Assembly (NCBI RefSeq): GCF_021532655.1
Contig: NZ_JAKGAS010000001.1
Span: 558,001-622,000, forward strand
Direction: 5' to 3'
DNA: 64,000 nt
DNA from: Paraglaciecola algarum
GTDB lineage: Bacteria > Pseudomonadota > Gammaproteobacteria > Enterobacterales > Alteromonadaceae
Shown here: piece by piece, positions 7,150-17,005 of the stretch
Layout: each line of letters begins with the position of its first letter
How positions within the stretch are numbered: the stretch's first letter is position 1
Program-made: the position numbers and the translations under genes
Notes under the pieces: model-generated
Told to the model about the DNA's origin: nothing
Database searches by the model: none
What the model saw: only the letters and a program-made list of their open reading frames with translations

Positions 7150-9324
7150 ATGAAACTGAAAACATTATGGTTTTTTATTGGTGGGATATTTGTTAGCTGT
7201 CAGCAGATCCCTTTAAACAAAGATATCGAGTATTTTCAACCTAATGCCTTGCGTGTCGAATTACTAAAAGGGCGCGAGGTTAAAAATGTGAAAGATAACC
7301 AGCCCGAATTTAGCTGGGCTATTCGAGGTGACCACACCTATGCACAACAAAACGCTTATCGCATTCAACTCTGGGACATCACGACTAATATGAATAGTCA
7401 GCCTATTTGGGACTCTGGCAAACAAAATTCAGCGCAGTCTAATGCTGTGTCCTATCAAGGTAATCAGTTACAAGTTAACCACAATTATAAATGGCGAGTA
7501 AAAGTTTGGTTAAACACAGAAACTAACAAAATGGTTGAAAGCGGTTGGTCTCAGGCGCAACTATTTACTACAGACAAAGTATTTTCCAATACAGCCAGTC
7601 AGCATGATTTAGTTAGCACAGCTGTCGCTCCGCAATTTATTAAAAAAATACCTAACGGCCGTTATTTAATGGATTTTGGCAAGGTCGCCTTTGGGTATTT
7701 GGAGTTAGGATTAAACAGTGATAGAGATGGAACGATCAATGTGCACTTGGCTGAGAGAGGAAACGAGCAGGGGGCTTTGTCAGAGTTTGGTGAAAAGTCT
7801 AGCGTGCGTTTCTACTCTGTACCTGTGAAGGTTTATGAAAAATTTGATGTGTATGCAGTACATCCACCACGAGATAAACGTAATACTAAATCGGGTAAAG
7901 CCATTGCCATTCCTGGCCGTTTTGGTCGTATCACACCTTTTAGATTTGTGGAGATTGATACAGGAGAGGTAAATATTTCGAATATCCAGGCTAAGCAAAT
8001 TGCTCTGCATTATCCGTTTAATCCTTATGCGTCTTCGTTTAATTCTAGCAATGACACCTTAAATGCCATTTGGGATTTATCTAAATACAGTATGAAAGCC
8101 ACTAGTTTTGCTGGCATTTACCTTGATGGCGATCGTGAACGAATTCCATACGAAGCCGATGCTTACATCAATCAGTTGTCGCACTATTTAGTAGATGACG
8201 AGTATTCTCTGGCTCGTTATTCCCATGAGTATTTAATCGAACATCCCACATGGCCAACGGAATGGAAACAGCATTCGGTGATGATGGCTTGGACGGACTG
8301 GATGTACACAGGCGATGTAGAATCTTTAAAAGCTAGTTTTAAGACTTTAAAAGAACAGAAATTATTAAGTCGTTTTGCGAATCAAGATGGATTGTTATCT
8401 ACTTTTCCAAATGGTACTCATAAAACCATCAAAGACATAGTGGATTGGCCTCCGGTAGAGCGAGACGGTTACGAGCTTAAAAAAATCAATACAGTGATCA
8501 ACGCCTTTCATTACCTAAACCTTAAACAAATGGCGCAAATTGCAACTGCAATTGGTGAAAGCCAAGACGCTGATGATTTTACTCAGCAGGCCAACACCTT
8601 GTATAAAGCCTTTAATCGTACTTTATTTGATAGTAAAACTGGTTTGTACATAGACGGAGTGGGCTCAAGTCATAGTGCTGCCCATGCTAATATTTTGCCC
8701 TTGGCGGTGGGTTTAGTACCTGATGATCGCAAAGCAAAAGTGATTGAATTTATTAAATCTAAAAAGATGGCAGTGAGCGTGTATTTTGCTCAGTACTTAA
8801 TGGAAGCTTTATACCAAAATGGTGAGGCAGATTATGCATTGTCATTGCTGAGCTCAAAACAAAAGCGTAGTTGGTACAACATGATCCGTGTGGGTTCTAC
8901 TATTAGTTTAGAAGCATGGGACGATGAGTTTAAACCCAATCAAGATTGGAATCACGCATGGGGTTCAGTGCCAGGTAATATTGTTGGGCGTTACATTCTA
9001 GGCGTTAAACCTTTAACCGCGGGCTTTGAACAAATGGAAATAGCCCCGCAGTTTGCTGATTTGGAGTTTATCGAAGGTAAAGTCCCTACTATCAAAGGGC
9101 CCGTTACCTTAAGTGCAAAACAAGTATTAGGTAAGTCTGTTACCTTAACTATCACTATTCCAAATAATGTAAACGCCATATTGAGTTTACCTTTTGCTAA
9201 AGGTAAACAGGTCAAGTTAGTGACGATTAATAATAAACAGGTGAAGTTTAATGCTAATACCGGTTTGTTAGACGACGATGCACTGCTAGCAGGCAAATAT
9301 CTTGTGGAAGTCTTTTATAAGTAG
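7150..9324 (+). CDS. GH78-type alpha-L-rhamnosidase, lipoprotein
   Basis: This enzyme is predicted to release L-rhamnose from the non-reducing end of glycans or oligomers. The N-terminal part has an Ig-like fold opening (LRVEL...PEFSWAI), followed by a beta domain and the (alpha/alpha)6 barrel. The barrel holds the family's acidic cluster DGDRERIPYEAD and a later SLEAWDDE motif, then a beta-sandwich with VKPLTAGFEQMEIAPQ. The likely start is the ATG at 7150, which gives a short lipoprotein signal (FVSC, Cys17); the frame runs back to a GTG at 7105, and no start has a strong ribosome site. It is shorter than the other rhamnosidase at 34209 and lacks part of its N-terminal domains. A GH88 gene follows after 114 bases. 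Confidence 0.85.
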   Translation: MKLKTLWFFIGGIFVSCQQIPLNKDIEYFQPNALRVELLKGREVKNVKDNQPEFSWAIRGDHTYAQQNAYRIQLWDITTNMNSQPIWDSGKQNSAQSNAVSYQGNQLQVNHNYKWRVKVWLNTETNKMVESGWSQAQLFTTDKVFSNTASQHDLVSTAVAPQFIKKIPNGRYLMDFGKVAFGYLELGLNSDRDGTINVHLAERGNEQGALSEFGEKSSVRFYSVPVKVYEKFDVYAVHPPRDKRNTKSGKAIAIPGRFGRITPFRFVEIDTGEVNISNIQAKQIALHYPFNPYASSFNSSNDTLNAIWDLSKYSMKATSFAGIYLDGDRERIPYEADAYINQLSHYLVDDEYSLARYSHEYLIEHPTWPTEWKQHSVMMAWTDWMYTGDVESLKASFKTLKEQKLLSRFANQDGLLSTFPNGTHKTIKDIVDWPPVERDGYELKKINTVINAFHYLNLKQMAQIATAIGESQDADDFTQQANTLYKAFNRTLFDSKTGLYIDGVGSSHSAAHANILPLAVGLVPDDRKAKVIEFIKSKKMAVSVYFAQYLMEALYQNGEADYALSLLSSKQKRSWYNMIRVGSTISLEAWDDEFKPNQDWNHAWGSVPGNIVGRYILGVKPLTAGFEQMEIAPQFADLEFIEGKVPTIKGPVTLSAKQVLGKSVTLTITIPNNVNAILSLPFAKGKQVKLVTINNKQVKFNANTGLLDDDALLAGKYLVEVFYK

Positions 9325-9438
9325 CTTTTACAAGTTAATAGTAATTTGTGATTGGGTTTGATTGGATATGCTTGTTAGTCGGGGTGTTAACTGTTAAAAT
9401 CTTGTAAAATCCGCTTTATCATTTTAAAAGGTTTAATT

Positions 9439-10674
9439 GTGGTTAATAAAATAAACAAAATACTCTTAGGCATGTCTACTGCATTACTGGTTTCAGCTTG
9501 CAGTGCTAGTGATTCATCTTCTGCCAATCAATCAGCGGCTAGTGCGCTTGGCGCTTGGCCAACAGACAATGTGGCTTTTTGTAGTGCCGCTTTAGACAAG
9601 GCAACTGAGCAGCTTGACGGTTTTAGAAAACATTATACCAACCCAAATAAAATCCCTACCCAATTTGAAAACGGTGAAGCTATCTATACTAACTTTATGG
9701 GCTGGACCAGTGGTTTTATAGCCGGTAACTTTTGGTATTTGTATGAACACACTAAGGATGAAAGCTGGTTAAACACAGCAAAAAAATGGACATACGCATT
9801 AGAGCGTTCGCAATTTAACCGTAAAACTCATGATATTGGCTTTATCATGAATAACAGTTATGGCAACGGTTTAAGACTAACCGGCAATAAAGCCTATGAT
9901 CCAATACTATTAAATAGCGCAAAAACCTTAATGGAGCGTTACAACTCTAAATTAGGGCTGACATTTTCGTGGAGTTGGGGCTCTTGGGAATTCCCAGTGA
10001 TCATCGACAACATGATGAATTTAGAGCTGTTGTTTAATGCATCCTTAGCCACTGGCGATAAAACTTATTATGACGCTGCTGTAAGCCACGCCACCAACAC
10101 TATGAAGCATCATTTTAGAGATGACTTTAGCTCGTATCATTTAGTTGATTACGATCGCACCACTGGTTTACCTAAACATAAACAAACCTTTCAAGGCATT
10201 GCTGATGACTCGTCATGGTCTAGAGGCCAAGCTTGGGGCGCTTATGGTTATACTTTGACCTATCGCTATACCAAAGACGAAAAGTTTTTAAATCATGCTA
10301 AAGGTATCGTAAATTACCTATTAACCCATAAAAATATGCCAGAAGATTTAATACCATATTTTGATTACGACGCGCCAGACTACCCTGACATTACTAACTA
10401 CCGAGATTCATCAGCCGGTTCATTGTTGGCCAGTAGTTTGTTTGAATTAGCCAACTATGTTGATGAAGACGAAGCGAAACGTTACCGCGCTGCCGCAATG
10501 AAAATGTTACGTAGCTTAGCGTCACCAGAATATTTGGCTGAAAAGGGAGAAAATGGTCACTTCTTACTTAAACAAGCGACTTACAACTTCCCGAAAGACT
10601 TAGGCTTAAATACGGCAATTAACTATGGCGATTATTATTATTTAGAAGCGCTAACACGTTGTAAGTCTTTGTAA
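9439..10674 (+). CDS. GH88-type unsaturated glucuronyl hydrolase, lipoprotein
   Basis: GH88 enzymes hydrate and release the 4,5-unsaturated uronic acid left at the non-reducing end after a lyase cut. The two aspartates known as catalytic in the family appear in THDIGFIM and VIIDNMMNLELL, and SSWSRGQAWGAYG and RDSSAGSLLASSLFE also fit. It starts at a GTG preceded by AAAAGG and has a lipobox (LLVSAC). At 411 residues it is full length. It is distinct from the three GH105-type proteins on the other strand, so four uronyl hydrolases lie within 9 kb. It is followed by a strong terminator. Confidence 0.9.
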   Translation: MVNKINKILLGMSTALLVSACSASDSSSANQSAASALGAWPTDNVAFCSAALDKATEQLDGFRKHYTNPNKIPTQFENGEAIYTNFMGWTSGFIAGNFWYLYEHTKDESWLNTAKKWTYALERSQFNRKTHDIGFIMNNSYGNGLRLTGNKAYDPILLNSAKTLMERYNSKLGLTFSWSWGSWEFPVIIDNMMNLELLFNASLATGDKTYYDAAVSHATNTMKHHFRDDFSSYHLVDYDRTTGLPKHKQTFQGIADDSSWSRGQAWGAYGYTLTYRYTKDEKFLNHAKGIVNYLLTHKNMPEDLIPYFDYDAPDYPDITNYRDSSAGSLLASSLFELANYVDEDEAKRYRAAAMKMLRSLASPEYLAEKGENGHFLLKQATYNFPKDLGLNTAINYGDYYYLEALTRCKSL

Positions 10675-10702
10675 TTTAGCTCTAGTAAATTACTTTTTTT
10701 GC

Positions 10703-10724
10703 AAAAGGCCAATATTGGCCTTTT
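10703..10724. terminator. Palindromic terminator after the GH88 gene
   Basis: The half-sites AAAAGGCCAAT and ATTGGCCTTTT form a perfect 22-bp palindrome, preceded by a T run and followed by TGTTA. It lies between convergent genes and may work both ways. Confidence 0.8.
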
Positions 10725-10730
10725 TGTTAT

Positions 10731-10812
10731 GTAACCATTACTACATAGTGACGCCTTAATCAAAAACCGCTGGGCGCATGCTGAGTGGCCAATTATTAAT
10801 ACGGATTGGTAT
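10731..10812 (-). repeat. Truncated inverted copy of the foldback element
   Basis: Read on the reverse strand, this matches the left part of the element at 38549-38831 with about 88% identity over roughly 70 bases, including the terminal motif ATACCANTCNG. It overlaps the last codons and stop of the DUF5060 gene. The rest of the element is missing. Confidence 0.8.
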
Positions 10813-12682
10813 GATCTATTGCAGTTAATATCACCAACCAATCAGTCCCTATTTCCGTCGGGGGTAAACCTAAGTCTACTTTGCCAGTTGTAGAGGTTAC
10901 CAATAACTTACTGCCTGCTTGTAAATCGCCGCCTTTTCGGGTGTTGTACCAACTTATTTTGTAACTGATATTTGGCGTATCTAGTTGCACTTGATTTAAC
11001 ATCACCGGATTAATCAGAAATACCAAATATTGCTCATCAGGCACACCTGCTACGTATAAGGCGTTTACATCATCTGATTGGTGTAATGGACTAAATTCAC
11101 CCAATGCCATGTGCTGTTTAAAAAAGTGTATGGCGTGGCGATTGTATTGCCAAAAGTTTGCTCTAGAGCGGTAGTCTTGGGCATTCAAGTCATTATTTGG
11201 ACTTTGATATCCAAAATACCATTCAACACCCCAACCACCAGCTAACAAAGTTGCCCATAACACTCGGACGCGTGCTTCGTCATAGGTAGGGGTTTCTGCA
11301 TCTGTGAGTAAAGCCCATGCGCCGTGACCTGCTTCATCGACAGCTAGAGCCCATGGTTTTCCCGTTTTGGCCGAAGCGTTACGCCACTTAATTATTCTAG
11401 GGTAAACGTCTCTGAAGTCTGGACGCATAAGTTGCAAAGAAGCACCTGTTAGCTCAGATTGATTACCCACTAACTCCGCATAGGCATGATCGTCTGTGGG
11501 TTTAGTGTGCATTACAATATGTTGTTTTTTGTAAGGAGTCAGCTGTTTAATGTAGGCTGCTATTGCACGTCTGTGTTGGGTATTGGTGTCTTGCTCTTCG
11601 CCTAAATTCCAGTTGATGGCAGGGTGGTGGGCAAAACGGGCAATGAGTTCACGATAATAAACTTTGTATTCATCGCCAAATTTACCGTGATCCATCACAT
11701 GGTCGGTTTCCATTTCGTGATTTTTAAAATGTAAGAAAAAGCCTTTCTGACTGCCATAACTAAAAACTCGCTCCCACTGAGCTAACTTAGACACATCAAA
11801 GCGGGTTTTATGAAACATGGCATGCCATGCTTGAGTATTAGAGCCTTTATTAGCATATGTTTGATACTTTTCTGGCGTCACTTTTAGGAGTTGAGGAAAT
11901 ACGTTGCGATCATCCCCATCTACATTAAAGGTTAAAAATGAAAAAGAATTTAGACCTTGCTGGGCTAAATAATTGATTGCGGCAAAGGTGTTTTTACCTT
12001 TGTAATTTTGCCATAAAAAGGCATCGGCATCTTGGTTATAGTCGTTTTTATGAGGTGACCATGACTTTCTACGTTTACCAACATTGGGGGTGGCGTCTAT
12101 GTCGTCAATGGCTAGAAAATTCTCGGGTGAATCTACCCCCAGTTTTAAAAATGTTTGGCCATTTCCAGAAAATTTTAAATAGTGCTCACCGACATATTCC
12201 AACCGGCCTTTTGCATAAGGCCCTGACCGTTTTGGTTGCACATTAACGCTTCCGGTAAAGCCATCCACTCCTTTAATGGGCTGGGCATTTTTAGTTGATG
12301 GGGCAATCGCCACATCTTTACCTTGTTTAAAGGATACTTGGTACTGCCATTTTCCTGCTTTTTCTGCAGCAAACTTAACCTGCCATTGGTTGCCTTTATC
12401 GGCACTGGTTTCAGCGGCATTGCCATCAGCGGCAAAATAACCAGGCACCACCATTTTTTGCCCATTTAAAGTAAAAGTGACATCTAATCGGTAGTCCATA
12501 AATGGGTTGATTTCTGCCAGCTCGCTGGTGTCAGGACCGGTGAAAGACAGAGTAAATGGTTCATATTGGAAATACTCAGGGCTGTTTGCATGACAAAGCG
12601 TACTTAAGGTCAGTGAAATTAACATCACTATGCGCATGATTATTTTGCTTATTTTGACTGAAATTAAATGCATATCTATCAT
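10796..12682 (-). CDS. DUF5060-containing glycoside-hydrolase-like protein
   Basis: The 628-residue secreted protein opens with a signal-like segment (LISLTLSTLCHA) and a DUF5060 beta-sandwich of about 100 residues (EYFQYEPFTLSFTGP ... AEKAGKWQYQVSF). A TIM-barrel-like domain follows, with LKLGVDSPENFLA, INWNLGEEQDT (a Glu suited as acid/base) and WALAVDEAGHG (a possible nucleophile), and a C-terminal beta domain. Proteins of this layout are predicted glycosidases; I do not assign a GH family. It is last in the reverse run and begins 4 bases after the GH39-like gene, so it is probably translationally coupled. The longer start is kept, although MRIVMLIS at 12637 is possible. The last five residues and stop lie in a repeat element. 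Confidence 0.7.
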   Translation of the reverse strand: MIDMHLISVKISKIIMRIVMLISLTLSTLCHANSPEYFQYEPFTLSFTGPDTSELAEINPFMDYRLDVTFTLNGQKMVVPGYFAADGNAAETSADKGNQWQVKFAAEKAGKWQYQVSFKQGKDVAIAPSTKNAQPIKGVDGFTGSVNVQPKRSGPYAKGRLEYVGEHYLKFSGNGQTFLKLGVDSPENFLAIDDIDATPNVGKRRKSWSPHKNDYNQDADAFLWQNYKGKNTFAAINYLAQQGLNSFSFLTFNVDGDDRNVFPQLLKVTPEKYQTYANKGSNTQAWHAMFHKTRFDVSKLAQWERVFSYGSQKGFFLHFKNHEMETDHVMDHGKFGDEYKVYYRELIARFAHHPAINWNLGEEQDTNTQHRRAIAAYIKQLTPYKKQHIVMHTKPTDDHAYAELVGNQSELTGASLQLMRPDFRDVYPRIIKWRNASAKTGKPWALAVDEAGHGAWALLTDAETPTYDEARVRVLWATLLAGGWGVEWYFGYQSPNNDLNAQDYRSRANFWQYNRHAIHFFKQHMALGEFSPLHQSDDVNALYVAGVPDEQYLVFLINPVMLNQVQLDTPNISYKISWYNTRKGGDLQAGSKLLVTSTTGKVDLGLPPTEIGTDWLVILTAIDHTNPY

Positions 12683-12686
12683 CCGT

Positions 12687-14435
12687 TTATTCTATCAGTT
12701 GAATTTCATAGCTTTGCACTGCAAAAGAAGCCAGTTTACTGTCAATATTAATGCTCGATTGAATGGTGTCATTGAGTAACGTTTCGCTGGCAATTGTATT
12801 GCCTTTGAGCCAGTCACTCCAAAGTAGTTTGTTGGATTTGCCGTACTTGCCTTTGTTTGCATTGTAAACCTTTTTCCCCTGTTCGTTTAGCGCACTATTT
12901 AGCGAGGCTGTTTGATGTACTCCTGCTTTTCTCCAACCGCCTTGGCTTTGTAAAATGTTGGCTTTGGGAAAATCATTAGCAAACATTTGGTCAATATTAT
13001 TGCTGCTATCAATATTGGCCACACGGTAGCGATATTTTGTACCTGCAGGTTTGTCCAAAACTACCTTTATTTGGGTTTGTTCTGCTTGTTGGTAGTCGAG
13101 GTTATCTTTATTAAAATTGAAGGTTAATACTTGGTATAGGTCTTTATCTGGGTGTTTAGTAAAAATACCGTCAATTAGATTGCCTGCTATTTGCGGCTTG
13201 CGAATTACCTGATTAGCATACAGTTGATTACCTACCATAGGGTGTAATGCCAATTGGGTCATAGCTTCTGGAATATACGAGCCATTTTTAGCCGTACCCC
13301 ATTGAAAAACATTTTGGATATTTTTCTCAAGCATTAACTTAGATAACATGGCAAAAAATGCTGAGGCATGTGATGTGGCAACACTTTCGAATCCAGCTCT
13401 TTTCATTTTAATAATAAATTTAAACTCATGTATTTCAAAACTTGCGTTTGCATTAAAATCAGGATGTTCGGTAATAGGTGCCATATCATGTTGGTAAACT
13501 CGCTGCATATCCAACTCATGTTTTTTAGTAATATGCGGGTAATAGGACACGGCAAAAAAATCGTAGGGCACATTGTACTTTTTGGCCCAACTAACAAAGT
13601 GTGTGGCGTAGGAATCTTCAGTGTTACCTGTGTAATCAATGTACTTACTGGTAAAAGACGCTTCCCTAAAATGTACACCGATTTGCGCATCGGGTAACAC
13701 AGCATGTACAGCCGTTACGGTATTTTGGTAATGATCAAAAAACGCTTGGCGGGTGGCTGCCCAATGTTGCGGGCGGGTATCTATTTCAGAGCCTACTCTG
13801 AAGCGCCATTGCAGTACTTTTTCTTCGCCATAAGTAGCCACTAAATGTTGCATAAAAGCGTGGATATATTGCTGCCAAGCATTGGCATCATTGGGTGGCA
13901 GTGGATTACCATACACGCCTACTTGGTCTTTCTTTAAATAATTGACGCCATTTGGTGTATCAACAAAAGTGAAACCATGTTGAAACGCCCAAGGCGGGTT
14001 ATCTAGTACAATTTGAAATATATCCCAGTCTTTGGCGAGCCAACTATCAATACGTTTAGTGGCTTGTTCAAAGTCATAAACATATTTCTCGCCGTCCCAT
14101 TTATAGGTATCTGCTTCGAGATTTTTATCCGACCAGCCACCTAACATTCTAACTGTATTCACTTTTGCTCGGCGTCCAAATGTAGCTGGGGTAGAGTTGG
14201 GCGAACCTTTGTGGGTCCTGACACTCACATCGAAAAAGTCAAAGACAGTGCCTATTTGATTTTCAGTTTGACTAAAATCAGCTTGCAGTATGGTGGAGTC
14301 AGAAATAGGTTCTTGCACCATACTCGTTTGAGTCTTATTCGCTCTGCCGACTGTGTTGCAACCCGTTGACATAAGTATTAAGGCGACTGTAGCTAAAAAG
14401 TAATTCTTGGATGTGAGTGTTATCTGGTTATGCAC
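12687..14435 (-). CDS. GH39-like (clan GH-A) glycosidase, lipoprotein
   Basis: The protein has 582 residues with a lipobox (LMSTGC). It appears to be a (beta/alpha)8 clan GH-A hydrolase. WRFRVGSEIDTRPQHW would hold the acid/base Glu and FEIHEFKF the nucleophile Glu, and VRMLGGW and FQIVLDNPPWAF match the start of GH39-like barrels. GH39 includes beta-xylosidases and alpha-iduronidases, and both xylose and iduronate occur in ulvan, so either role is possible. It starts one base after the preceding GH105 gene ends and lies 4 bases ahead of the DUF5060 gene, within an operon-like run. Confidence 0.7.
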   Translation of the reverse strand: MHNQITLTSKNYFLATVALILMSTGCNTVGRANKTQTSMVQEPISDSTILQADFSQTENQIGTVFDFFDVSVRTHKGSPNSTPATFGRRAKVNTVRMLGGWSDKNLEADTYKWDGEKYVYDFEQATKRIDSWLAKDWDIFQIVLDNPPWAFQHGFTFVDTPNGVNYLKKDQVGVYGNPLPPNDANAWQQYIHAFMQHLVATYGEEKVLQWRFRVGSEIDTRPQHWAATRQAFFDHYQNTVTAVHAVLPDAQIGVHFREASFTSKYIDYTGNTEDSYATHFVSWAKKYNVPYDFFAVSYYPHITKKHELDMQRVYQHDMAPITEHPDFNANASFEIHEFKFIIKMKRAGFESVATSHASAFFAMLSKLMLEKNIQNVFQWGTAKNGSYIPEAMTQLALHPMVGNQLYANQVIRKPQIAGNLIDGIFTKHPDKDLYQVLTFNFNKDNLDYQQAEQTQIKVVLDKPAGTKYRYRVANIDSSNNIDQMFANDFPKANILQSQGGWRKAGVHQTASLNSALNEQGKKVYNANKGKYGKSNKLLWSDWLKGNTIASETLLNDTIQSSINIDSKLASFAVQSYEIQLIE

Positions 14436-14436
14436 T

Positions 14437-15633
14437 TTATTTTTTCCATTTTGTCATTTCTGAAGCAGCTAACAAGACTGCGCCCACACCATAGAGTTGA
14501 GTTTCATGCTCTGCTACAGGCTCAGGTGAACGACCTACTTGTTGTACCCAAGTAACTTTTCCATTAGGTAATACTGCTTGCTCTAGGGCTTTCCAGCCTT
14601 TATTTACGGCTTGCACATATTTATCGTCGGTGAGTATGCCGTTGTTCACACCCCAAGCTAATCCAAAGGTGATAAAGCCTGTACCACTGGTTTCTGGAGT
14701 TTTGACCTTGTTCGGGTCAAGTAATGAGGCAGCCCAATAACCATCTGGTTTTTGTATTTTAACTAAACCCGCAGCGTTCTTTTTATACAACTCAATGTAT
14801 TGACTGCGCGAAGGATGATCTTTAGGTAAATCATCAAGGAGCAGGGGCAGGGCGGAAAATACCCAACCATTGCCTCTACTCCAGAATACAGGTTGGCCGT
14901 TGTCACTTTTCATAGTGAAATAACGGCTGTCTCGATAAAACAAACCATGCTCTTCAGAAAACAAATAGTCGGATGTGGCCCAAAATTCTTTATCAGCAAA
15001 ATCGAAGTATTTTTTGTCACCAGTCATATTACTCATTTGTAACCAAGTTCTAGGTGCCATAAATAGTGCATCTGACCAACACCACCTTTCTTGACATGCA
15101 TCTTTGTAGCCGGGTAATTTAGGTTTGCTTTCATCTATGGCTAAGCTTACGTTCTTATGATTTGCCAAAATTTTATCGAACATCACTTGGGTTTTTTGGT
15201 AAGCCGCTGGATTATTTGTTTGTTTTGCCAACCATAAATAAGTTTGACCAATGGCATGGTCATCTGCGTGTTTGTATCTTCGTTGAATTAAGTCATAGTT
15301 TTGTTGTTTAGCCATAGTGTCGATATGGGCTAACAAAGTTTTGTCGTCGACTGTTTCCGTCCAGCGAGTTAAGCCAATGTAAAAGGCCGCTTGGATCCAG
15401 TTTTTAGGATCTGAACTGCCTTTATGATATCGCGTGGCTAAATAATCGTAATTTCCCTTTTCGATATTATCCACTTGCCACTTAGCTGCGTTATGACCTA
15501 TTAGTTGAGCTGACTCTTGGATGGATAAATTTTGTGTAGTAACACTTTTGTGATCAGGTTGTGTTGAGCCACACGCCACTATATTAAGGGCAAGAAACAC
15601 TGATAATCCACATATTGCTAATTTATTTTTCAT
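14437..15633 (-). CDS. GH105-type unsaturated uronyl hydrolase (paralog 3)
   Basis: This is an (alpha/alpha)6-barrel enzyme of the YteR/Glyco_hydro_88 (PF07470) group, which removes the unsaturated uronate from lyase products. Diagnostic stretches are WIQAAFYIGLTRW, HADDHAIGQTYLWLA, RWCWSDALFMAPRTW (catalytic-type Asp) and VFWSRGNGWVF. The ATG at 15633 follows AAGGAAGT; the frame continues to 15666 without support. The signal peptide has a lipobox-like VACG. It is very similar to its two upstream neighbours, especially 15723-16919, with which it shares its first 12 residues (MKNKLAICGLSV). Confidence 0.9.
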   Translation of the reverse strand: MKNKLAICGLSVFLALNIVACGSTQPDHKSVTTQNLSIQESAQLIGHNAAKWQVDNIEKGNYDYLATRYHKGSSDPKNWIQAAFYIGLTRWTETVDDKTLLAHIDTMAKQQNYDLIQRRYKHADDHAIGQTYLWLAKQTNNPAAYQKTQVMFDKILANHKNVSLAIDESKPKLPGYKDACQERWCWSDALFMAPRTWLQMSNMTGDKKYFDFADKEFWATSDYLFSEEHGLFYRDSRYFTMKSDNGQPVFWSRGNGWVFSALPLLLDDLPKDHPSRSQYIELYKKNAAGLVKIQKPDGYWAASLLDPNKVKTPETSGTGFITFGLAWGVNNGILTDDKYVQAVNKGWKALEQAVLPNGKVTWVQQVGRSPEPVAEHETQLYGVGAVLLAASEMTKWKK

Positions 15634-15722
15634 TGGTACTTCCTTAAATGAAAATATGTCGAGCATAAATTAGCTGATGCCATAAGGCATCGGCTATATT
15701 TTAATAAAAAGGTAAAATTGAT

Positions 15723-16919
15723 TTAGTGTGACCACTTAGTCATTTCCGCTGCGGCCAATAACACTGCACCCACACCATAAAACTGGGTTTCATGTTCAGC
15801 CACTGGATCAGGCGATTTACCCACTTGTTGTACCCAGTTCACTTTTCCATCGGCTTGAACCGCTTTTTGTATAGCGTTCCAGCCTTTAGTGACCGCTGTT
15901 ATATATTTTTGTTCGGTTAAAATACCGTTATTCACGCCCCAAGCTAAACCAAAGGTAATGAACCCAGTTCCACTGGTTTCAGGTGTTTTCACTTTATCCG
16001 GATCTAGTAAAGAAGGCGCCCAATATCCATCGGTTTTTTGTGCTCGTACTAGGCCATCAGCGAAACGTTTATACAAGCTGATGTATTTAGATCTCGAAGG
16101 GTGGTCTTGTGGAAGGTCGTCGATAATTAGAGGAAGGCCAGCGAATACCCAGCCGTTTCCTCGGCTCCAGAATACCGGTTTGCCATTGTCACTTTTTTCA
16201 GTGAAATAACGGCTATCGCGGAAATATAGGTGATGCTCTTCAGAGAATAAATAATCAGTGGTTGCCCAGAATTCTTTATCTGCGTAGTCAAAATACTTGT
16301 TTTCACCTGTTATATTGGCAAGTTTTAACCATGTTCTTGGGGCCATAAATAATGCGTCTGACCAGCACCATCTGTCTTGGCAGGCACCTTCAAATCCACG
16401 ACGATTAGGGTGCTCTTCTATCATTTCTAGGCTAACAGTAGGTTTGTTGGCAAGTATGGTGTCGAAGTGTTGTTGGGTAGGTTTAATCGCAGCCATATTA
16501 TTGGTTTGTTCAGCTAACCATAAATAGGTTTGGCCTATAGCATGGTCATCCGCATGCATAGGACGCTTTGTTAATAACGCGTAATTTTCTGCTTTAGACA
16601 TCTGGGTTATATGTTGCAGCGCTTGAACGTCATCGACCGTTTCTGTCCAGCGTGTTAATCCTATATAAAATGCAGCTTGGATCCATTTTTTAGGATCTGA
16701 GCTACTGTTGTGATAGCGCTCGGCTAAATAGGATAAATCATCAAGGTTGTTCAATTGCCATTGTGAAACACGCTGACCTATATCTTGGGCTGACTGGGAA
16801 ATCGATAGGTTTTGTGTCGCGGCTGAAGTGGTTTCGTTTTTTGAATAAGTTGAATTACAAGCAGCGGTAGCTAGTGCTATTAGAACGGATAATCCACATA
16901 TTGCTAATTTATTTTTCAT
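15723..16919 (-). CDS. GH105-type unsaturated uronyl hydrolase (paralog 2)
   Basis: The same fold and motifs as the neighbouring paralogs are present: WIQAAFYIGLTRW, HADDHAIGQTYLWLA, RWCWSDALFMAPRTW, VFWSRGNGWVF, PETSGTGFITFGLAWG. The lipoprotein signal ends TAAC. An AAAGGAC ribosome site precedes the ATG. Lipoprotein targeting suggests the periplasm. The tandem triplication with gaps of about 87-89 bases points to local gene duplication; different members may prefer different neighbouring residues or sulfation states (inference). Confidence 0.9.
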   Translation of the reverse strand: MKNKLAICGLSVLIALATAACNSTYSKNETTSAATQNLSISQSAQDIGQRVSQWQLNNLDDLSYLAERYHNSSSDPKKWIQAAFYIGLTRWTETVDDVQALQHITQMSKAENYALLTKRPMHADDHAIGQTYLWLAEQTNNMAAIKPTQQHFDTILANKPTVSLEMIEEHPNRRGFEGACQDRWCWSDALFMAPRTWLKLANITGENKYFDYADKEFWATTDYLFSEEHHLYFRDSRYFTEKSDNGKPVFWSRGNGWVFAGLPLIIDDLPQDHPSRSKYISLYKRFADGLVRAQKTDGYWAPSLLDPDKVKTPETSGTGFITFGLAWGVNNGILTEQKYITAVTKGWNAIQKAVQADGKVNWVQQVGKSPDPVAEHETQFYGVGAVLLAAAEMTKWSH

Positions 16920-17005
16920 TACTGTGTCCTTTAAATAAAATCTGTAGGCTATAAAAAAGCCGTTGCGGATGAAGGCAGCGGCTTAAATTTGTTATTGAGT
17001 AAGAG

